Assembly (NCBI RefSeq): GCF_022829545.1
Contig: NZ_JAKSYM010000249.1
Coordinates: 55,639 to 119,638, forward strand
Direction: 5' to 3'
Length of the DNA stretch: 64,000 nt
From: Methylobacterium sp. J-030
GTDB taxonomy: Bacteria; Pseudomonadota; Alphaproteobacteria; Rhizobiales; Beijerinckiaceae
The notes below the pieces were generated by a model. It saw only the letters and a list, made by a program, of their open reading frames with translations, was not told the origin of the DNA and did not search any database. Of the stretch, positions 1 to 7,266 are shown in pieces. Both the position numbers and the translations under genes were made by a program. Every line of letters begins with the position of its first letter. Within the stretch, counting starts at the first letter, position 1.

Positions 1-2
1 CG

Positions 3-284
3 ATCATGCGCGTGCAGGTGCTGGGCAACGTCGTCGGGCCGATTTTCGTCTACGCGACTAGCCTGATCTCGGTCTCGATGATCCTGGCCTCCGGTCTCTC
101 GTTCCTCGGCCTCGGCGTGCGTCCGCCGGAGCCCGAATGGGGCCTGATGCTCAACACCCTGCGCACCGCGATCTACGTGAACCCGGTCGTCGCCGCGCTG
201 CCGGGCGTGTGCATCTTCGTCGTCTCGATCGCCTTCAACCTGTTCTCGGACGGCCTGCGCGCCGCCATGGAGATCCGCCAGTGA
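3..284 (+). CDS. Peptide-type ABC transporter permease, DppC/OppC family (5' truncated by window edge)
   Basis: This is the C-terminal ~93 residues of an inner-membrane permease for a dipeptide/oligopeptide-type importer. The reading frame is open from the window edge, so the true start lies outside; the first ATG at position 6 is internal. The tail carries the SFLGLGVRPPEPEWG stretch that is typical of DppC/OppC proteins just before the last membrane segments, then two hydrophobic helices and the usual end near LSDGLR (here FSDGLR). Its stop overlaps the GTG start of the next ATPase (GTGA), so the genes form one operon. Substrate cannot be assigned. Confidence 0.9.
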   Translation: MMRVQVLGNVVGPIFVYATSLISVSMILASGLSFLGLGVRPPEPEWGLMLNTLRTAIYVNPVVAALPGVCIFVVSIAFNLFSDGLRAAMEIRQ

Positions 285-1336
285 GCGTCATCCCGGACGC
301 CCCCGATCCGTTCGTCCACGACCGCGGCGGACCGGCCCAGCCGCTCCTGTCGGTCTCAGGGTTGATCAAGCACTTCCCGGTCCGCAAGGCCGGGGGCAAG
401 AAACAGGTGGTCCGCGCCGTCGACGGTGTCGACTTCGACGTCCTGAAGGGCGAGACGCTCGGCATCGTCGGCGAATCGGGCTGCGGCAAGTCCACCACCG
501 CCAAGCTGTTGATGGGCCTGATCGAGCGCGATTCCGGACAGATGCTCTACGATGGCCAGGCGATCGGCGAGCGGGCCATGCCGTGGCGGTCCTACCGCCG
601 CCAGGTCCAGATGGTGTTCCAGGACAGCTACGCGTCGCTCAACCCGCGCATGACCGTCGAGCAGTCCATCGCCTTCGGCCCGAAGGTCAACGGCGTGCCG
701 GGCCGCGAGGCGGTGGAGCGCGCTCGTGCTCTGCTCGCCCGGGTCGGCCTGGAGCCGAAGCGCTTCGCCGGCCGCTACCCGCACGAGATCTCGGGCGGCC
801 AGCGCCAGCGGGTCAACATCGCCCGATCCCTCGCCCTGGAGCCGCGGCTGGTGCTCCTCGACGAGGCGGTCTCGGCGCTGGACAAGTCGGTCGAGGCGCA
901 GGTGCTCAACCTCCTCCTCGATCTCAAGGCTGAGTTCGGCCTGACCTACATCTTCATCAGCCACGACCTGAACGTCGTCCGGTTCATCTCCGACCGCGTG
1001 ATGGTGATGTATCTCGGCCGCGTCTCCGAGATCGGCCCGTCCGACACGGTGCTCGACGCGCCGGCCCATCCCTACACAGAGGCGCTGCTGGCCTCGATGC
1101 CGTCCCTCGACCCCGACAACCGCACCGAGGCTGCGCTGCTCGCGGGCGACCCGCCGAACCCGATCGACCCGCCCCCGGGCTGCCGCTTCCACCCGCGCTG
1201 CGCCCTCGCGGAGGGCGTGTGCGGCGAGACCGATCCGCCGCTCGACGCCATCCGGCCCTTGCACCGTGTCGCCTGCCTCGCCCGGCAGCCCGGTTCCGGC
1301 CATTCTGCGGCGCCCGGGGAGGCGCTGGCGGCATGA
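281..1336 (+). CDS. ABC transporter ATP-binding protein, OppF/DppF-like
   Basis: Cytoplasmic ATPase of the peptide-type importer. I place the start at GTG 281, which overlaps the permease stop as GTGA and gives 351 residues, normal for the family; the frame stays open further upstream, but that part is antisense-like filler. Walker A is GESGCGKS at about residues 64-71, the Q-loop is near 114, the signature SGGQRQR is at 171-177 and Walker B LVLLDEAVSALD at 190-201. The C-terminal tail has the cysteine-containing oligopeptide-transporter extension (PPGCRFHPRC). It overlaps the next ATPase gene by ATGA. The F-type ATPase comes before the D-type one here, the reverse of the common order. Confidence 0.93.
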   Translation: MSVIPDAPDPFVHDRGGPAQPLLSVSGLIKHFPVRKAGGKKQVVRAVDGVDFDVLKGETLGIVGESGCGKSTTAKLLMGLIERDSGQMLYDGQAIGERAMPWRSYRRQVQMVFQDSYASLNPRMTVEQSIAFGPKVNGVPGREAVERARALLARVGLEPKRFAGRYPHEISGGQRQRVNIARSLALEPRLVLLDEAVSALDKSVEAQVLNLLLDLKAEFGLTYIFISHDLNVVRFISDRVMVMYLGRVSEIGPSDTVLDAPAHPYTEALLASMPSLDPDNRTEAALLAGDPPNPIDPPPGCRFHPRCALAEGVCGETDPPLDAIRPLHRVACLARQPGSGHSAAPGEALAA

Positions 1337-2376
1337 ATGGCTTGAATCCCAACCCGTCCGCCGAACCCGCTGTCACGCTAAAGGACCTGCGCGTCGCCTT
1401 CGGCAAGGTGCAGGTCGTCGACGGTGTCGACCTGACCGTGGAGCGCGGGCAGGCGCTGGCGCTCATCGGCGAATCGGGTTCGGGCAAGAGCGTCACCCTG
1501 CGGGCGATCCTGCGCCTGTTCCCGGAAGGGCGCAGCCGGATCGAAGGCAAGATCCTGGCGGCCGGCAAGGACGTGAAGGCGCTCACCAAGCGCCAGCTCG
1601 CCGATTTCCGCGGCGGCGACGTCGCGATGATCTTTCAGGAGCCGCTGCTGGCCTTCGACCCGGTCTACACGGTCGGCCGGCAGATCACCGAGGCGATCCT
1701 GCGCCACGAGAAGATCTCCAAGGACGAGGCCCGCAGGCGGGCGCTGGCTCTGTTCGAGCGGGTGCGGATCCCGAGCCCGGAACGGCGGCTCGACAACTAC
1801 CCGCACGAGATGTCGGGTGGTATGCGCCAGCGGGCGATGATCGCGCTCGCGCTCGCCTGCCGGCCGCAGGTTCTGCTCGCCGACGAGCCCACCACGGCGC
1901 TGGATGCCACGGTGCAGATCCAGGTTCTGCTGCTGCTCCGCGAGCTGCAGCGCGACCTCGGCCTGTCGATCGTGATCGTCACGCATGATCTGGGCGCCGC
2001 CGTCGAGGTCGCCGACCGGATCGCCGTGATGTACGCGGGCAGGATCGTGGAGACCGGCACGGCGCATCAGGTGGTGCTGAACCCGCACCATCCCTACACG
2101 ATCGGCCTCCTGCGCAGCCGGGCCGAAGGGGCGCTCGCCAAGGGCTCCCGCCTCCAGACCATCCCGGGCAGCCCGCCGGATCTCGCCAACCGGCCGCCCG
2201 GCTGTCCCTTCGCGCCGCGCTGCTTCCTGGTCGAGGAGCGCTGCCGCCGGGAGATGCCTCCGGTTGTTGGAATCGCCGCCGGCCACCGCGTGGCCTGCTG
2301 GCGGACCGAGGAGGCCTCGGCCGCCTATCGCGCCGGCCCGACGCCGGTGCGCGCCCCGGAGCCGGCCCCGGCCTGA
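1333..2376 (+). CDS. ABC transporter ATP-binding protein, OppD/DppD-like
   Basis: Second ATPase of the same importer, 347 residues, with an ATG start overlapping the previous stop. Walker A GESGSGKS lies at 46-53, Q-loop near 102, signature SGGMRQR at 161-167, Walker B with DEPTTALD at about 184-191, and the switch histidine in VTHDL. The C-terminal oligopeptide-binding-type tail with PPGCPFAPRC is present. Because it is the last gene of the run, the periplasmic binding protein and the other permease should lie upstream of the window. No terminator was evident in the 217 bp that follow. Confidence 0.93.
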   Translation: MNGLNPNPSAEPAVTLKDLRVAFGKVQVVDGVDLTVERGQALALIGESGSGKSVTLRAILRLFPEGRSRIEGKILAAGKDVKALTKRQLADFRGGDVAMIFQEPLLAFDPVYTVGRQITEAILRHEKISKDEARRRALALFERVRIPSPERRLDNYPHEMSGGMRQRAMIALALACRPQVLLADEPTTALDATVQIQVLLLLRELQRDLGLSIVIVTHDLGAAVEVADRIAVMYAGRIVETGTAHQVVLNPHHPYTIGLLRSRAEGALAKGSRLQTIPGSPPDLANRPPGCPFAPRCFLVEERCRREMPPVVGIAAGHRVACWRTEEASAAYRAGPTPVRAPEPAPA

Positions 2377-2593
2377 CCTCGACGCCCCCGATGCCGCTCG
2401 TCCCCAAGGCGGGTCGGCAAAGGTCCGCGCCATCGAGCGGACCCGAACCGCATGCGCGAAGGATCGTGCGGCCTGTTCCCGCCGGGTGCGGGCGCTGGCC
2501 GGCGCGCACGTCGTTGAGGTGCGAAGCTCGCTCCAGCGGCAGCGCGATCGCGCCCTGAGACGACCCACACGCCGCGGCGGCCGACGAGGCGCT

Positions 2594-4075
2594 TCACCGG
2601 GTCTGACGCAACGTCTCCGCCATGCGGCGCACCGCTGATGCGATGGCCCGCTCCGGCACGGCGGCGTAGCCGAGCAGCAGCCCGGGCTCCGGCACGCCCG
2701 CGTGATAGGCCGAAAGCGCCACCGCGGAGATTCCGGCCCGGCCGAGCGCCGCTGCGGCGTCCGCGTCGGAGAGGGAGGCGGCCCAAGCCGGTCCCGGCCG
2801 GGCGATGAGGTGCATCCCGCCCTCCATCGGAACGACCGCGATCACGTCCGCGGCGAGGCCCGCGGCGGCCTCCACCAGCGCCGCCTGGCGCAGGGCGTAG
2901 AGGCGGCGGGTCCGACGCAGATGGCCGGCGAGGTGCCCATCCTCGATAAAGCGCGCGAGCGCCCACTGGCCGATCCCGGGCGGGGTGGGGCCGATCTCGG
3001 ACAGGGCTTGATTCACCGGTGCCACGAGCCCGCGCGGCAGGACGAGGTAGCTGAGGCCGAGGGCCGGTAGCAGCAGCTTGGAGAAGCTGCCGACGTAGAT
3101 GACCCGGCCGGCGCGGTCGAGGGCGCGCAGCGGCGCGAGCGGACGGCCGGCATAGCGGTAGGCGCCGTCGTAATCGTCCTCGACGATCCAGCCCGCGACC
3201 GCGTCCGCCCAGGCCAGGAGGTCGAGGCGGTTCTCCAGGCTCATCGTGTGCCCGAGCGGGTAGTGGTGGGCCGGGGTCACGACGGCGAGGCGTGCGCCGG
3301 GCGCCAGGGTGGCGGCGCGGGAGGCGGAGAGACCGCCCGGACCGATCGGAATCGGCACCGGCCGCAGGCCCGCGCTGGCCAGCGCCTGCGCGATTCCTGG
3401 GAAGCCCGGTTCCTCGACCAGGGCTGACTCCCCGGGGTCGAGCAGCAGCTCCGCGAGCAGCCGCAGGCTCTGCCGGATCCCGGCGGTGACGATGACGTCT
3501 TCGGCCGCGCAGGCGACGCCCCGCACCTGAGCCAGGTATGTCGTGATCGCGCTGCGGAGCGCCAGCGAGCCGCGTGGATCCGGCCGCTCCGCCGGCCCTT
3601 GTCGCCACTCAGCCTGGAGCAGGCGCGCCCAGACCGGGTACGGGAAGGCATCCGGCGCCGGTCGACCGAGCGCGAAGGCGTCCGGCGCAGTGGATCCCGC
3701 CGTGTACCGCAGCCGCGGCGTCTGGGTGAGGCTGGTACCCCAGCGCGACAGAGCCGGCATCCGCGCAGGCGATGCCCCCTCGGATCGGTCGGCCGCGGGC
3801 ATGGAATCATCCGGCAGGGTCGCGGCGACGCGCGTGGACGAGCCGGGGCGGGCCGTGAGGTAGCCTTCGGCGACGAGCTGTTCGAGGGCGAGCACCACCG
3901 TGCCGCGGGCGCAGGCGAGGTCGGCGGCCAGAACGCGCGAGGCCGGAAGCCGCGCCCCGCGCGGCAGACGGCGATCGAGGATCGCCCGGCGCAGGGCTTC
4001 ACGGAGCTGCACATGCAGCGGGAGGTGGCTCGTCGGATCGAGGCTGACGGGTAGCGGCGACAGGGCCCTGGCCAT
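2594..4075 (-). CDS. MocR-type transcriptional regulator (GntR winged helix fused to class I aminotransferase domain)
   Basis: About 493 residues. An N-terminal GntR winged helix (roughly residues 15-80, with PLHVQLREALRRAI and LPASRVLAADL) is joined to a fold-type-I PLP-dependent aminotransferase-like domain with the lysine motif SFSK. Members such as PdxR sense PLP or amino-compounds; the ligand here is unknown. I start at ATG 4075 because the upstream in-frame extension to 4162 would run over the repeated operator-like motifs and has no family match. It is divergent from the PaiB-like gene, so that gene and its partner are the likely targets. Confidence 0.88.
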   Translation of the reverse strand: MARALSPLPVSLDPTSHLPLHVQLREALRRAILDRRLPRGARLPASRVLAADLACARGTVVLALEQLVAEGYLTARPGSSTRVAATLPDDSMPAADRSEGASPARMPALSRWGTSLTQTPRLRYTAGSTAPDAFALGRPAPDAFPYPVWARLLQAEWRQGPAERPDPRGSLALRSAITTYLAQVRGVACAAEDVIVTAGIRQSLRLLAELLLDPGESALVEEPGFPGIAQALASAGLRPVPIPIGPGGLSASRAATLAPGARLAVVTPAHHYPLGHTMSLENRLDLLAWADAVAGWIVEDDYDGAYRYAGRPLAPLRALDRAGRVIYVGSFSKLLLPALGLSYLVLPRGLVAPVNQALSEIGPTPPGIGQWALARFIEDGHLAGHLRRTRRLYALRQAALVEAAAGLAADVIAVVPMEGGMHLIARPGPAWAASLSDADAAAALGRAGISAVALSAYHAGVPEPGLLLGYAAVPERAIASAVRRMAETLRQTR

Positions 4076-4082
4076 ATCGAAA

Positions 4083-4126
4083 GTGGTCCAGTCAGAATTC
4101 GGAAACTGGACCTTCCATCTGGTCCA
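4083..4126. promoter_or_regulatory. Candidate MocR operator: three GGTCCA half-sites
   Basis: Between the two divergent genes there is a perfect 8-bp inverted repeat, GGTCCAGT at 4085-4092 and ACTGGACC at 4105-4112, separated by 12 bp. A third half-site TGGTCCA at 4120-4126 repeats the sequence at 4084-4090. Arrays of direct and inverted half-sites in a divergent promoter are common for MocR regulators. Function is inferred from placement and symmetry only. Confidence 0.5.
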
Positions 4127-4188
4127 CTGAGCGGTCAAGCAGCCTGGGCAATCCATGCGCAACCGCGCCGCCCGACAGGACGAGGCCC

Positions 4189-4815
4189 GTGTACCAGCCG
4201 CCGCACTTCAAGGAGGACGCCCGGGATGCCCAGCACGGGCTGATCCGCGCCTATCCGCTCGGCCTCCTGATCACCGCAGGGCCGGAGGGCCTCACCGCTA
4301 ACCCGATCCCGTTCCTCCTCGACGCAGGCGGGGAGCACGGCATCCTGCGCGCCCACCTGGCGCGGGCCAATCCGCAGGGGCGGGATCTCTCGGCCGTCGC
4401 GGAATGCCTGGTGGTGTTCCAGGGACCGCAGGGCTACGTCACCCCGAGCTGGTACGCGAGCAAGCAGATCCATGGCCGCGTCGTCCCAACGTGGAACTAC
4501 GCCACCGTCCATGCCTGGGGTCGACCGCGGGTGATCGAGGACGCCGCGTGGCTGCGGCGGCAGATCGCGGATCTCACCGCACTCCGGGAGGGGGCGCGGC
4601 CAGAGCCCTGGGCGGTGTCCGACGCGCCGGAGCCCTTCGTTGCGGCGCAGGTTCAGGCGCTGATCGGCGTCGAGATCCCGATCACACGCATCGAGGGGAA
4701 GTGGAAGATGAGTCAGAACCGGCCCGAGCCCGACCGGGCCGGCGTGATCGCGGGCTTCCGGGCCGCCGGCGAGGCGGGGCTCGCCGAACTGGTCGCCGAG
4801 CGAGGCCAGCCATGA
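4189..4815 (+). CDS. PaiB-like FMN-binding split-barrel protein
   Basis: 208 residues from a GTG start. The opening MYQPPHFKEDARD, the LLITAGPEGL strand, and the conserved PSWYASK and VPTWNYATVHAWG motifs identify the PaiB/FMN-binding split-barrel family, often annotated as a negative transcriptional regulator related to pyridoxamine-phosphate oxidases. The family binds flavin; its cellular reaction is not well defined. It overlaps the next acetyltransferase gene by ATGA. This pairing parallels the paiA (acetyltransferase)/paiB pairing. Control by the divergent MocR protein is likely. Confidence 0.85.
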   Translation: MYQPPHFKEDARDAQHGLIRAYPLGLLITAGPEGLTANPIPFLLDAGGEHGILRAHLARANPQGRDLSAVAECLVVFQGPQGYVTPSWYASKQIHGRVVPTWNYATVHAWGRPRVIEDAAWLRRQIADLTALREGARPEPWAVSDAPEPFVAAQVQALIGVEIPITRIEGKWKMSQNRPEPDRAGVIAGFRAAGEAGLAELVAERGQP

Positions 4816-5528
4816 GCGCACGGCTCAACGCATTCGGCCAGCCGATCGGACCGGCGCTGCCGCACTGGACCCCGCGGCCGTCTCCGCCGCGGACACCGAT
4901 GGAGGGCCGCACCTGCCGGGTCGTGCCCCTGGACGCCGAGGCCCACGCGCCCGGCCTGTACGCGGCCTACAGCGCGGCCCCCGACCAGCGCGGTTGGACC
5001 TATCTCCCCGATGAGATGGCCGAGACCGAGGCGGTGTTTCGCGACCGTCTCGTAGCCCGGGCGGCGAGCCGGGATCCCCTGTTCCACGCGATCCTCGACC
5101 GCGGAAGCGGCGAACCCCTCGGCATCGCCTCGTATCTCCGGATCGATCCGGGCAACGGCGTGATCGAGGTCGGGCACCTGCATTTCGGGCCGCGCCTGCA
5201 GCGCAGGCCGGCCTCGACGGAAGCGATGGCGCTGATGATGGCCCGCGCCTTCGACGAGCTCGGCTACCGCCGCTACGAATGGAAATGCGACGCCCTCAAC
5301 GCCCCGTCCCGGGCGGCGGCCCAGCGCCTGGGCTTCACCTTCGAGGGCATCTTCCGCAATGCCGTGGTGGTGAAGGGACGCTCGCGCGACACGGCATGGT
5401 TCTCGATCACCGACGCGGACTGGCCGCGGATCCGTGCCGGCTTCGAGGCGTGGCTCGATCCGGCGAATTTCGACGCGGAAGGCCGCCAGCGGAAGGCTCT
5501 GGTGGATTTGCGTACCAGGGGGACGTGA
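4812..5528 (+). CDS. GNAT family N-acetyltransferase (RimJ/RimL-like)
   Basis: 238 residues, ATG start overlapping the PaiB-like stop. The acetyltransferase core occupies roughly residues 35-205, with the strand-helix run EVGHLHFGPRLQRRPASTEAM as acetyl-CoA binding region and the RRYEWKCDALNAPSRAAAQRLGF block that is typical of RimJ/RimL-type GNATs. The substrate cannot be predicted; the family acetylates protein N-termini, amino acids or antibiotics. It ends 48 bp before the convergent glycosyltransferase. Confidence 0.87.
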   Translation: MSARLNAFGQPIGPALPHWTPRPSPPRTPMEGRTCRVVPLDAEAHAPGLYAAYSAAPDQRGWTYLPDEMAETEAVFRDRLVARAASRDPLFHAILDRGSGEPLGIASYLRIDPGNGVIEVGHLHFGPRLQRRPASTEAMALMMARAFDELGYRRYEWKCDALNAPSRAAAQRLGFTFEGIFRNAVVVKGRSRDTAWFSITDADWPRIRAGFEAWLDPANFDAEGRQRKALVDLRTRGT

Positions 5529-5576
5529 ACGCCCCGGCCAGGGCGATCGGAGGCTGGGCCCGCGATGCTGGAGAAG

Positions 5577-7244
5577 TCACCAGGTCTGGGAGTGCTGCCG
5601 ACGGTCTGTCGGCAGCGAGTCGGCTGCGACCGGGTATGACAGCTCCGGAACCGCGTTCGCGGGCTCGGCGTTCGGCAGGTCCAGGGCTGCCCGCATCCGC
5701 GCGTCCACCCGTTCCGCGCTGTTCATCGCCGCGATATAGGCCAGCCCGGCCGCAGCACAGGCCCGGTTCAGCCCCTCGTCCTCATGCAGCGCCAGGATCG
5801 CCTGCGCCAAGCCGGCCGGTGTATCCGCCACCAGCCCCGCCAGCGGCTCCGGCAGATCCAATCCCTCTGCGGCCACCGGCGTACACACGCAGGGTATTCC
5901 CGCGGCCAGGCTATCGAGGACTTTGCCCTTCACGCCCGCTCCGTAGGCCAACGGTGCCACGCTCAGCCGCACGCGGTCGAACAGCGTGGTGAGTTCGGGC
6001 ACCCGGCCCAGGATCTCGACCCCCGGCCAGGCCGCCGCCTGAGCCGCCAAGCGATCCGGCATGCCGCTGCCGGCCAGCAGACAGGGAAGCTCGGCCGCCG
6101 ATCCGCCCGCGCGGAGCGCCGCAAGGGCCGGCATCACCGACTCGATCAGGATGAGCGCCGCATCGACATTGGGCCGATGCCCGAATCCCCCGACGAAGGC
6201 CATCCCCCGCCGTGCGGCGAACGGCACGACGGTCGGGCACGGCGCAACCGCCCAGGGCACGACATGGATTCGCTCCCGCGGGATGTGCGCGGCCAGCATC
6301 TCGGCCTCGTGAGTCGAGTGGGTGATCACCGCGTCCGACACCCGCGCCGTACTCAGTTCCAGGACGCGCACGTGCTCGGCATAGGCCGCGAGGTCCGCAC
6401 GGCCTTCGACCTTCGCTTGGCGGGCAGTGCGCAGGTGGTGCAGGTCGGCGACGCTGTAGACCAACCGCGCCCCCCGCTGCGTGTCGCGCACGAGCTGGGC
6501 ATAGCGTCCGGCCGTATCGATCCGGTGCAGGTAAACCAATGCGAACGCCCCGCTGTGCCGGCGCAGCACTTCCTCCACCGTCGCGTACCAGGGCGACAGG
6601 CAGCAGCGCACGCCACCGGCCTCCAGCGCCGCGGCATCCCCGGCCATATCGACGGAGGCGAGGGTGACGGCGTAGCCGAGCCGCTGCAGGGAGCGGAGAT
6701 GCGAGAGGATCGCGTTCGCGCCGGCGTCACGGGCGTCCACCGGCAGCGTGGCATCGATCACCAGGGCCCGCGGCCGGGCGCCGGGCTCGGGGGCGACGCC
6801 GGGATCGGCGGCCTCCGCCCGCCGCAGGCGCTGCGCCTCTTCCAGCAGGAAGGCGAGGCGCCGGCCGCGCTCGGCCGCGTCGACCGGCTCGGCGAGGATC
6901 AGGGACAGCCATTCCCGCAGATCGGCGTCGAACGTGGTGATTGGGTCGAGGGTCAGGGGCGAGCCGGGCACCGCCGCGCCGTCGCCCTCGCGACGCACGG
7001 AGACGGTGCAGGAGGCCAGAGCCGGGAGCGCTCCGTGGGGGAAAGCGAAGGTGAAGCCGTGCCGGCCGTGGCCTTCGCCCGCAGCGACGAGATCGTCCCG
7101 GGGCTGCTCGGCGAGGCAGCGGCCGACCGCGTGGCCGTCGACCACCACGACCAGGGCGACGGGACGGTCGGGCGCGGCAGCATCCCGCGCCCAACCGATC
7201 ACTTGCCGGCGGGACAGGCGATCGACATACCCGCGCAGCGCCAC
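5577..7244 (-). CDS. Glycosyltransferase family 4-like protein with N-terminal GWARD/GRHGF domain
   Basis: 555 residues. A ~95-residue N-terminal module (VIGWARD, VVVDGHAVG, DLVAAGEGHGRHGF) precedes a GT-B glycosyltransferase: a first half with DARDAGANAILSHLRSLQRLGY and a second half with VGGFGHRPNVDAA, LLAGSGMP and the acceptor/donor loop YGAGVKGKVLDSLAAGIPCVC. It most likely transfers sugars in surface polysaccharide or glycoprotein assembly. The N-terminal module reappears at the C-terminus of the upstream neighbour, 22 bp away on the same strand, so the two proteins may act together. The exact sugar is unknown. Confidence 0.85.
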   Translation of the reverse strand: MALRGYVDRLSRRQVIGWARDAAAPDRPVALVVVVDGHAVGRCLAEQPRDDLVAAGEGHGRHGFTFAFPHGALPALASCTVSVRREGDGAAVPGSPLTLDPITTFDADLREWLSLILAEPVDAAERGRRLAFLLEEAQRLRRAEAADPGVAPEPGARPRALVIDATLPVDARDAGANAILSHLRSLQRLGYAVTLASVDMAGDAAALEAGGVRCCLSPWYATVEEVLRRHSGAFALVYLHRIDTAGRYAQLVRDTQRGARLVYSVADLHHLRTARQAKVEGRADLAAYAEHVRVLELSTARVSDAVITHSTHEAEMLAAHIPRERIHVVPWAVAPCPTVVPFAARRGMAFVGGFGHRPNVDAALILIESVMPALAALRAGGSAAELPCLLAGSGMPDRLAAQAAAWPGVEILGRVPELTTLFDRVRLSVAPLAYGAGVKGKVLDSLAAGIPCVCTPVAAEGLDLPEPLAGLVADTPAGLAQAILALHEDEGLNRACAAAGLAYIAAMNSAERVDARMRAALDLPNAEPANAVPELSYPVAADSLPTDRRQHSQTW

Positions 7245-7266
7245 CGCCGCGGCTCGACCCGTCGGA

